Shown: one piece after another, positions 37,319-43,473 of the stretch | Numbering within the stretch: position 1 is the first letter of the stretch | How the letters are laid out: each line of letters begins with the position of its first letter | Source: DAOUJW01 sp034421015 | GTDB lineage: Bacteria; Chloroflexota; Dehalococcoidia; Lucifugimonadales; UBA2985 | DNA: 64,000 bases | Assembly (NCBI GenBank): GCA_034421015.1 | Contig: DAOUKT010000024.1 | Span: 46,091-110,090 of the forward strand | Direction of reading: 5' to 3' | Position numbers and translations under genes: made by a program | Notes under the pieces: generated by a model | Database searches by the model: none | Seen by the model: the letters and a program-made list of their open reading frames with translations, nothing else | Told to the model about the DNA's origin: nothing

Positions 37319-37347
37319 AGAATATACCCAAAACGATACTTTGTCAA
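37319..37347 (-). promoter_or_regulatory. Strong promoter of the cNMP-binding gene
   Basis: Minus-strand TTGACA (37,342-37,347), 17-base spacer, TATTCT (37,319-37,324). The implied leader is about 180 bases and contains a 13-base direct repeat (CGTATCCGGATGC twice on the plus strand, about 37,278-37,303). Confidence 0.6.
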
Positions 37348-37350
37348 TTT

Positions 37351-37366
37351 TGTGCACAATATCACA
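37351..37366. promoter_or_regulatory. CRP-like binding site 1
   Basis: TGTGCACAATATCACA matches the CRP consensus TGTGA-N6-TCACA at nine of ten half-site positions. It overlaps a 10-base palindrome TTGTGCACAA and directly abuts the upstream side of the TTGACA box, centred about 45 bases before the predicted transcription start. Confidence 0.45.
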
Positions 37367-37389
37367 TGATTCCATACTTAACGCCCAAT

Positions 37390-37405
37390 TGTGATACGCA
37401 TCACG
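37390..37405. promoter_or_regulatory. CRP-like binding site 2
   Basis: TGTGATACGCATCACG matches TGTGA-N6-TCACA at nine of ten positions and overlaps a perfect TGATACG-CATCA-CGTATCA inverted repeat. Its centre is 39 bases from site 1. Outer arms CAATTGTG (37,386) and CACAATTG (37,423) form a further inverted repeat. Confidence 0.45.
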
Positions 37406-37469
37406 TATCATGTGAGGCATTGCACAATTGAAATGGGCAAGGGAAGCCGCATGCCGTGGGGCGCATAGA

Positions 37470-37630
37470 GAGGCCTTTGCGCAGCTTCAGTCGAGGCGCG
37501 CCTCCAGACCATTCCTGCGAAAGGAGGAATCCAGTGGGCTGATATAGAGGGAAATAGATTCCCGCTTTCGCGGGAATGACGATAAACGTATTCGCCTTCA
37601 AGATACCGCCGCAGTTACCCAAAGGTCTCC
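37470..37630. repeat. MITE/REP-like element, copy C
   Basis: Left end near GGCCTTTGCGCAG at 37,472, right end CCAAAGGTCTCC at 37,619-37,630. The core has ACCATTCCTGCG then GGAAATAGATTCCCGC, a perfect CGCGGG hairpin and GACGATAAACGTATT, as in copies A and B. It is the only content of the 3' part of the 37,129-37,689 gap besides the regulatory sites. Confidence 0.6.
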
Positions 37631-37689
37631 GCAAGCGAGGGAAGGGGCTGTGGAATACGGAAGGTCTCGCGCTTTCGGATGCCGCTCCG

Positions 37690-38520
37690 TCAGGCCCCTA
37701 TCTTGATACCGCCCTGACAGGCCCTGCGCAGGGTCTCGATGGCCGAGAGGAGGGCCAGATAGCTGGTCATGGGGTTGTCGGGATGGGGCACGTTCTCCAT
37801 TGTGAAGCGGAGGGCGCCGCTCCTGCCCCTGGCGTAGATCTCGTGGTTGTTGCCGGTGGCGTCCGGGTCGGCGATTATGCGCACCCTGGTGCGCTCCGGC
37901 CCTATGCCGGCCAGGCTGAGCACGGATGCGACGTTGATGTTGAAGGGAAAGCGCCTGACGGCCTCAAGAGCGTTGCCCTCGAAGACCACTGTCGCGGACG
38001 TAATGGCCTCCGCAGGAGCGTCCCTGGGAGCCGTCACGTCAACCAGGGTATCGGGGTGCTTGCGGGTGGTGAGGGTCACCTCCTCCAGCTCCTCCCGGGA
38101 GGCCCTTATGGCGTCGATGCCGCCCACGGCTCCGGAAGGGGCGTAAACCCGGCGGCCCGTCTCGGCCGACAGATCGGACAGCCTGGATAGAAAGCCGCCG
38201 TCAAGGAGGGCGCCGGTGCTCATGGCCAGCAGGTCCTTGCCGCGGGACAGGACGGCCTCCCCGTAGGTCCGCAGGGCGTTCTGCGAGGCGGCCTCCACCA
38301 CGATGTCTACGCGCTCGTCGGCCAGCATCTCGTCGAAGGACGCCGGAGTTGAGGGCGCGCAGGCCAGGCTGCCGGCCAGGGCCCTGGCCGCGTCCCCGTC
38401 CTGGTCGAAGACCGCCACCAGCGCCGCGCCGGGAACCTTCCCCCGATCGACGGCGGCGGCAAGCCCCCGGCCGATGGCGCCGCATCCAAGAAGACCTATC
38501 CCCTGCTCTGTTGTAGCCAT
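37690..38520 (-). CDS. nadX: L-aspartate dehydrogenase family protein
   Basis: A 276-residue NAD(P)-dependent enzyme expected to convert aspartate to iminoaspartate for NAD synthesis. The Rossmann start is GIGLLGCGAIGRGLA (about 7-20). Family blocks EAASQNALRTYGEAVLSRGKDL, YAPSGAVGGIDAIRA (active-site region) and EIYARGRSGALRFTMEN are present. The ATG at 38,520 is chosen because it starts directly at the fold; the longer frame overlaps the promoter of the divergent regulator. Quinolinate synthase genes are not nearby, so a role in other amine metabolism is possible. Confidence 0.85.
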   Translation of the reverse strand: MATTEQGIGLLGCGAIGRGLAAAVDRGKVPGAALVAVFDQDGDAARALAGSLACAPSTPASFDEMLADERVDIVVEAASQNALRTYGEAVLSRGKDLLAMSTGALLDGGFLSRLSDLSAETGRRVYAPSGAVGGIDAIRASREELEEVTLTTRKHPDTLVDVTAPRDAPAEAITSATVVFEGNALEAVRRFPFNINVASVLSLAGIGPERTRVRIIADPDATGNNHEIYARGRSGALRFTMENVPHPDNPMTSYLALLSAIETLRRACQGGIKIGA

Positions 38521-38590
38521 AAAGCTCCTCAGGCACCATATTATCAGGTCAGGCGAAATAGTAGTATACACCCCTGAATCGGCGGATATA

Positions 38591-38618
38591 TTGCCTTTTA
38601 CACGCATTCGTGTAAAAT
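38591..38618 (+). promoter_or_regulatory. XRE promoter with perfect operator palindrome
   Basis: TTTTACACG (38,596-38,604) and CGTGTAAAA (38,609-38,617) are exact 9-base arms around CATT. A TTGCCT / 16 bases / TAAAAT promoter (38,591-38,618) is superimposed, so a repressor bound to the palindrome would block polymerase. The ATG at 38,625 begins seven bases after the -10 box, implying a leaderless transcript. Autoregulation by the encoded XRE protein is the natural inference; the divergent nadX gene could also be controlled. Confidence 0.6.
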
Positions 38619-38624
38619 ACGGGA

Positions 38625-38912
38625 ATGGCACAGAGCAGAAGGCGGAGGCAGGGCCAGCAGTGGGACGCCGACAGGGTGAAGGCCCTCAGGGACCACCTGG
38701 GCCTCACCCAGCAGCAGATGTCGGAGGAGCTGGGCACACGGCAGCAGACCATTAGCGAATGGGAGCGGGGCCTCTACCGCCCCCGGGGTGTATCCCGCAC
38801 AATGCTCAACATCATTGCGGAGGGCGCGGGGTTCAGATACACCGCGGAGTCGCCGGAGAATTCCGGCAACGAGGAGCCAGGCAACGGCGCGGAGGATGAG
38901 GCGGAGGGATGA
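38625..38912 (+). CDS. XRE-family helix-turn-helix regulator
   Basis: A 95-residue protein with a basic N-terminal arm (AQSRRRRQGQQW) and one lambda-repressor-like HTH at about 18-72: VKALRDHLGLTQQQMSEELG, then RQQTISEWERG as recognition helix. The C-terminal tail is acidic and probably disordered. There is no sensor domain. The perfect palindrome over its own promoter, seven bases before the start codon, makes it a likely autorepressor. Confidence 0.85.
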   Translation: MAQSRRRRQGQQWDADRVKALRDHLGLTQQQMSEELGTRQQTISEWERGLYRPRGVSRTMLNIIAEGAGFRYTAESPENSGNEEPGNGAEDEAEG

Positions 38913-38996
38913 CTCAGCCAGAGAGGTCAATTGACTGGCACGCCGCGCCATCGTTGGGAGGCGTGCCGGCGCCGTGGCCGGAGGGCTCGCGCACGA

Positions 38997-39028
38997 GTTG
39001 ACAGACCTGAAAGTTGACAGACCTGAAA
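38997..39028. repeat. 16-bp tandem duplication at the DUF2851 start
   Basis: GTTGACAGACCTGAAA occurs twice in immediate succession (38,997-39,012 and 39,013-39,028). The second copy supplies the TTG start codon proposed for the next gene. Confidence 0.7.
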
Positions 39029-40330
39029 CAGGAGGAGACCACGGATAAGGCCGGGACAAGGGACATCAGAGAGGTCCAGGTGTCGGAGTGGTGGCGCAGC
39101 GGCGCCATCACCAGCGTCGTGACCACGGAGGGACGCTCCCTGAGGGTGCTGTACCCCGGACGTCCTACGCCCCACGCCGGGCCGGACTTCCGGGACACGC
39201 TCCTCATCACGGAGGACGGGGAGCTGGTGCGCGGGGACACGGAGGTGCACCTCAGGCGCGGGGACTGGGACGGGCACGGGCACCGCGGCGACCCGCGCTA
39301 CAACGGGGTTGTCCTCCACCTCTACACCAGGGGCGGTGGCAGACCCCCGGAGCCCGGTTCCCGGATCCAGGAGGCGCTTCTGGAAGAGCGGCCCGGCAAA
39401 GGCAAGGGGCGGCGGGCGTCGAAGCAGGGGGCCGCCCCCCTGGAGCGCATGAGGTCGCTGCCAGTTGCTGACCTGGAGCGGGCCCTTGACGACGCGGGGG
39501 AGCGTCGCTTTCTGGGTATGACCTGCGCATTCACAGAGGTTCTCAGGCAGGGGGACGCTGAACAGGAGCTGTACGCGGGCGTTATGGAGGCGCTGGGGTA
39601 CAGCCAGAACATCCTGCCAATGGGGATGCTGGCCAGGGGCCTTCCCCTGCGCCGGCTTCAGGACGTGGCCGGGCCGGACGGAGACGCCGCAGCCGTGGAG
39701 GCTGTCCTCCTGGGCGCGGCGGGGCTTCTGGAGCGGCAGCTGAGCCTTGACCCTGATCTCAATGCGGGACGCAGCCGGACACCGGAGATGGCGGATGTGT
39801 GGAGGTCGTCCGGCGCGCCAGCCGTGGTGCCGGTGGGTATGTGGAGCAACGCGGGGCTGAGGCCGCAGAACAGGCCCGCGCGAAGGCTCAGGGGAGCCGC
39901 GGCCCTTGTAGCCAGGTACAGGCGCACAGGTCTTCTTGAAGGAATTGGGGATGCGCTTCAGAAGGGCGTAACGGAGCTGGAGAGGGCCCTGGTCGTGGAG
40001 GACTGGGGGCCGGAGTCGCCCAATGCGGTGGGAGAGCAAACAGAGTCAAGGCCGCCTGCGCTCATAGGCAAAAGCCGGGCCAGGGAGATCATCGTCAACG
40101 TGGTACTGCCGCTGTTCTTCGCCAGGGGGCGCCTGCTGGGAGACGCGGCCCTTGCCAGCCACTGCCGTGAGATGTATGACGACATGCCGCCGGGCCAGGA
40201 GAACGAGGTCACGCGGGAGATGAAGTCGCTGCTGGGCACGTCCGGCAAGGGGCGCGTCACCGTGCGCTCCGCCAGGAGGCAGCAGGGGCTCATCCACCTC
40301 TACCGCGTGCTGAACGGGCAGGCAAAGTGA
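39014..40330 (+). CDS. DUF2851 family protein
   Basis: A 438-residue protein of unknown function belonging to the DUF2851 family. The diagnostic N-terminal block is seen: TTEGRSLRVLYPGRPTPHAGPDFRDTLLI, GDTEVHLRRGDWDGHGHRGDPRYNGVVLHLY. This pattern of Asp, Glu and His residues (GDxEVH, DWxxHxH, DxxYNxVVLH) resembles a restriction-endonuclease-like metal site, an inference some authors might share but not proven here. The C-terminal half is helical. The start is uncertain: TTG at 39,014 lies inside a tandem duplication, while a GTG at 39,080 lies after the GGAGGAG sequence. Confidence 0.8.
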   Translation: MTDLKQEETTDKAGTRDIREVQVSEWWRSGAITSVVTTEGRSLRVLYPGRPTPHAGPDFRDTLLITEDGELVRGDTEVHLRRGDWDGHGHRGDPRYNGVVLHLYTRGGGRPPEPGSRIQEALLEERPGKGKGRRASKQGAAPLERMRSLPVADLERALDDAGERRFLGMTCAFTEVLRQGDAEQELYAGVMEALGYSQNILPMGMLARGLPLRRLQDVAGPDGDAAAVEAVLLGAAGLLERQLSLDPDLNAGRSRTPEMADVWRSSGAPAVVPVGMWSNAGLRPQNRPARRLRGAAALVARYRRTGLLEGIGDALQKGVTELERALVVEDWGPESPNAVGEQTESRPPALIGKSRAREIIVNVVLPLFFARGRLLGDAALASHCREMYDDMPPGQENEVTREMKSLLGTSGKGRVTVRSARRQQGLIHLYRVLNGQAK

Positions 40331-40364
40331 TGAACGCGCCCAGCCGGATGCCGGGGGCTGCCGG

Positions 40365-41204
40365 ATGAAGGCAGCCGTTCAGGACCTCCCGATGATGGAC
40401 GGCGAGAGGCCGGACGCGGCCTTCGGGGAGAGGTCCGGCCTGGACGATGGGTCGGCGAGGGAGAGGAACGCCCTGCTGCTGACCGACCGGAGAGTGGTCC
40501 GCCTGTCCAGGGCCAACAGGGGGGTTACGACGACCTTTCTCTCCCTGGATGACGTGCTGACCGCAGAGGTGTTCCACAGGCCCAGGAGCCTGCGACGGCT
40601 GTTCCGCATGGCGCTGCTCCTGGCCGGGGCCGGGGCCGCCCTCCTGGCCGTCGACTCTGCGATTGTGGGGCGGGCCCTCGCGGCCGTCCTGGGCCTTGGA
40701 GCGCTGCACCACCTGTACCAGTACGTCGCCGTCTCGCGCGAGGGGGCCATCCACTTCCGGGCGGCCCAGCAGGAGCTGGTCATGCCCTACCGGGGGCCGG
40801 GAGCCGAGCAGGCCTACGCCCTGGTCAACAGGTTCTTCCACCTCAAGGCGATGCTCTCATCCGCCCAGGCCGCTGAAGGTGGCGAACGGGGCGAGGCGAA
40901 ACGCGCCGAGAGGCCGGGCAAGCCCTTCAGCCGCCTGCGGCCGTGGGACAGGTCGCTCTGGTACGAGGCTTGGTTCCTGGACAGGTCGGCGCCGGTTTCC
41001 AGTCTAAGTTCCGCGGACGGGCGCGATCCGAACGGCTACGAGACCTGGTTCATGGAGAGGGACGGCATCGGCCCGGAGCCGCGTGCAGAGGGCGAGGTCA
41101 CACAGCGGAAACCTCAGGAAGCCGGCCCGGTGTACGATACAGTCGAAACCGCCGTCGATCACGGGAATGAGACAGTGGATGATTCGGATCGGCCTCCAGC
41201 CTGA
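40365..41204 (+). CDS. Unknown membrane protein with PH-like segment
   Basis: A 279-residue protein. Residues about 35-65 (RNALLLTDRRVVRLSRANRGVTTTFLSLDDVLTAEV) resemble the bacterial pleckstrin-homology fold found in YdbT-like membrane proteins. One or two hydrophobic helices follow (about 80-118), then a second PH-like stretch (VSREGAIHFRAAQQELVMPY). The C-terminal 120 residues are charged and low-complexity, with a repeated YEAWFLDR/YETWFMER motif (about 202 and 226). It follows the DUF2851 gene by 34 bases and is probably co-transcribed. Function unknown. Confidence 0.65.
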   Translation: MKAAVQDLPMMDGERPDAAFGERSGLDDGSARERNALLLTDRRVVRLSRANRGVTTTFLSLDDVLTAEVFHRPRSLRRLFRMALLLAGAGAALLAVDSAIVGRALAAVLGLGALHHLYQYVAVSREGAIHFRAAQQELVMPYRGPGAEQAYALVNRFFHLKAMLSSAQAAEGGERGEAKRAERPGKPFSRLRPWDRSLWYEAWFLDRSAPVSSLSSADGRDPNGYETWFMERDGIGPEPRAEGEVTQRKPQEAGPVYDTVETAVDHGNETVDDSDRPPA

Positions 41205-41222
41205 GATCAGGTCGGGGCCGGA

Positions 41223-42245
41223 TCAGCCCAGCTTCAGGCCCGGCTCCACGTCCAGGTCCAGCCCGCTTCCACCGACCCGTTCCTGCTGGAAGTAGCCGCA
41301 GGCCGCGATCATTGCGCCGTTGTCGGTGCAGAGCAACGGCGACGGAATGAACAGGGGCAGATGGGACCTCTCCCTCAGCAGTGAGCGCAGCATCGAGTTG
41401 GCGGCCACGCCACCGCCCAGCATAACGCCCCGGACGTCGTGCTTCCTCGCCGCGTTCAGCGTCTTCGTCGTCATGACGTCTGCCACCGAAAGCTGGAACG
41501 CGGCGGCCATCTCCCGCACCAGGTGGGGGTCGAGGCCGGAGTCCTCGGGCGGAGGGTACATGCCCTTCTCCCTGGCCTTGTGCAGGAGGGCCGTCTTCAG
41601 GCCGCTGAAGCTGAAGTCGTGGGAGCCCCTGAGCCAGGCCCTGGGCAGCGTCTCCTCGCCGGCCGCGCCCTGGGATGCCCGCTGGACTTCGGGGCCGCCC
41701 GGAAAGCCCAGCCCCAGTATGCGCGCCGCCTTGTCGAATGCCTCTCCCGCGGCGTCGTCCCTGGTGCGGCCCAGCAGCGTGTACCGCCCGTGGTCCTCCA
41801 TGAGTATCAGGTCCGTGTGCCCGCCCGAAGCGATGAGACACAGGAGAGGAAAACCGGGCTCGTTCTCAGGGTCGTCACCCTCCAGCCAGTTGGCGTAGAT
41901 GTGGCCCTCCAGGTGATTGACGCCTATGAGCGGGAGGCCCGCGCCAAGGGCCAGGGCCTTGGCCGCGTTCACGCCGACCAGAAGGGCCCCCGCCAGACCC
42001 GGGCCGTGGGTGACGGCTATGGCGTCGATGTCGCTCCAGGAGAGGTCAGCCCTGCCCAGCGCGGCCTCCACCGTGGGCACAAGCTCCAGGACGTGCTGAC
42101 GGGAAGCCACCTCCGGCACCACGCCGCCGTAGCGTGCGTGCAGCTCCACCTGGGAGGCGATGACGTTGGAAACCACCCGGCGGCCGTCCTCAACAACGGA
42201 GATGGCCGTCTCGTCGCAGGAGGTCTCAATGCCCATTATCCGCAT
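41223..42245 (-). CDS. tsaD: tRNA N6-adenosine threonylcarbamoyltransferase
   Basis: TsaD transfers the threonylcarbamoyl group to A37 of ANN-decoding tRNAs with TsaB and TsaE. The ASKHA-fold protein starts MRIMGIETSCDETAISVV and has the iron-binding HLEGHIYANW pair, GVNAAKALALG, and the C-terminal TDNGAMIAACGY block with the metal-binding Asp. At 340 residues from the ATG at 42,245 it has the usual length; an ATG six codons earlier is less likely. TsaB and TsaE genes are not in the window. Confidence 0.94.
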   Translation of the reverse strand: MRIMGIETSCDETAISVVEDGRRVVSNVIASQVELHARYGGVVPEVASRQHVLELVPTVEAALGRADLSWSDIDAIAVTHGPGLAGALLVGVNAAKALALGAGLPLIGVNHLEGHIYANWLEGDDPENEPGFPLLCLIASGGHTDLILMEDHGRYTLLGRTRDDAAGEAFDKAARILGLGFPGGPEVQRASQGAAGEETLPRAWLRGSHDFSFSGLKTALLHKAREKGMYPPPEDSGLDPHLVREMAAAFQLSVADVMTTKTLNAARKHDVRGVMLGGGVAANSMLRSLLRERSHLPLFIPSPLLCTDNGAMIAACGYFQQERVGGSGLDLDVEPGLKLG

Positions 42246-42322
42246 AGCAGGCAGATGATACATCCGGCGTAGTGCGGAGTCAATTTAATGCGGCGCGAGA
42301 CGGGGTGACCCCGGAAGCGGTG

Positions 42323-42331
42323 TGCTATAAT
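42323..42331 (+). promoter_or_regulatory. Extended -10 promoter for the DinB-family gene
   Basis: TGCTATAAT, a consensus TATAAT with a TGn extension, lies 69 bases before the GTG start at 42,401. Confidence 0.45.
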
Positions 42332-42400
42332 CTGTGGCAAGCCGGCGCCGGACGGCCGCTCCACGTGAGGCCCCGGTCCGCGCCGGAGAAAGGGGGCCCA

Positions 42401-42919
42401 GTGAACGCGATCGAGTTTATACAGTCCACCCTGTTCGAGCTGAACCGGAGCTTTGTAAACGAGGTGGAGCCTCTGACCGACCAGCAGATGCTCTACAGGC
42501 CCACTCCAGAGGCCAACTCCATCGCCTTTCTGTTGTGGCACTTCACCAGGACGGAGGACAACTCCTTCCACCGCGTGAGCACAGCCGAAGGGACGCCGTC
42601 CGTCTGGGCCAGGGACAACTGGCACGAGCGCCTGGGGCTGCCGGAGACGGGTTCCGGGACGGGCTTCACCCCGGACCAGGTGGAGGCGCACAAGCCCAGC
42701 AAGGAGGGACTGGTGGAGTACATGGAGGCCGTGAGGCAGTCGGTGCAGGACGGCCTGTCCAGTATGACTGACGCCGACCTGGACCGCCCCCTTGACCCGG
42801 ACAACCCCAGGCAGACCGTGGGGCGAAACATCCAGAGCATCATCATCGGGCACGGCTTCTTCCACCTGGGCGAGGTCAGGTTCCTGAAGGGCCTGCAGGG
42901 TATGCCCTTCCCCCGGTAG
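42401..42919 (+). CDS. DinB-family four-helix metalloprotein
   Basis: A 172-residue protein of the DinB/YfiT-like fold. The first conserved histidine lies in SIAFLLWHFTRTEDNSF and the second and third in IIIGHGFFHLGEVRFLKG, which would together bind one divalent metal. Many relatives are thiol-dependent transferases or act on small thiols; no substrate is evident. The GTG at 42,401 sits behind GGAGAAAGGGGG; the longer open frame to the left covers the promoter and is not coding. Confidence 0.86.
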   Translation: MNAIEFIQSTLFELNRSFVNEVEPLTDQQMLYRPTPEANSIAFLLWHFTRTEDNSFHRVSTAEGTPSVWARDNWHERLGLPETGSGTGFTPDQVEAHKPSKEGLVEYMEAVRQSVQDGLSSMTDADLDRPLDPDNPRQTVGRNIQSIIIGHGFFHLGEVRFLKGLQGMPFPR

Positions 42920-43036
42920 GCGATGCCTTTGCGCAGCCCGCGTACCATGGCAGTGAGCGGCAGTCCCTGTTTGTAATTCGTGACTAAGGAACTGGACGGG
43001 CGCGCAACCCACAACCCCTGAAGTGAGACCTTCCAC

Positions 43037-43333
43037 ATGAGCCACGCTCACATGTACGTCTACACCGGCATCCAGTCGGACGATAGCAGGTGGCTCACGG
43101 ACGAGATGGCCTTCAACGCCCTGGTCGACTCCATTGCGGCCCAGGAGATAGTCCTGGGAAGGTCAGTGGAGTGGACGGGCAGCATTGGAGACCCCAGGGA
43201 GGAGCCCGGCGGGGTGTGGATTGTCTACGCCAGGGCCCTCGCGCTCACCGGCAACGGCAACGACGGATCGCCCTGCTCGGACGGCATGGACACCATTGCC
43301 TGCGAGGAGTTGAACAGCTACTTCAACGCCTGA
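43037..43333 (+). CDS. Unknown 98-residue protein
   Basis: A small acidic protein (MSHAHMYVYTGIQSDDSRWLTDE onward). It has an N-terminal strand-like segment, a helix (FNALVDSIAAQEIVLG) and three cysteines or His residues too scattered to define a metal site. The ribosome site is weak. GC content and codon use match the neighbours, so it is likely a native gene. I recognise no family. Confidence 0.55.
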   Translation: MSHAHMYVYTGIQSDDSRWLTDEMAFNALVDSIAAQEIVLGRSVEWTGSIGDPREEPGGVWIVYARALALTGNGNDGSPCSDGMDTIACEELNSYFNA

Positions 43334-43397
43334 GCGGAAAGCTCTGCCCCGGATGCCGCTCACGCCCAATTCTCGCCGCGGGCTTCAGGGAATTCGT

Positions 43398-43426
43398 TTG
43401 AAAATAATCCACCTACATTGTATGTT
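43398..43426 (+). promoter_or_regulatory. Promoter of the CoA-transferase gene
   Basis: TTGAAA (43,398-43,403), 17-base spacer, TATGTT (43,421-43,426). The ATG at 43,474 follows a GGAGG at 43,463. Confidence 0.5.
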
Positions 43427-43473
43427 ATGCTAGGGACTTGAACTCCGGAAGGACCTTTGACAGGAGGACATCT

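Noticed and set aside
42272..42400. N-terminal extension of the DinB-family frame
   Set aside because: It covers the TGCTATAAT promoter; the GTG at 42,401 has a ribosome site and gives the family start.
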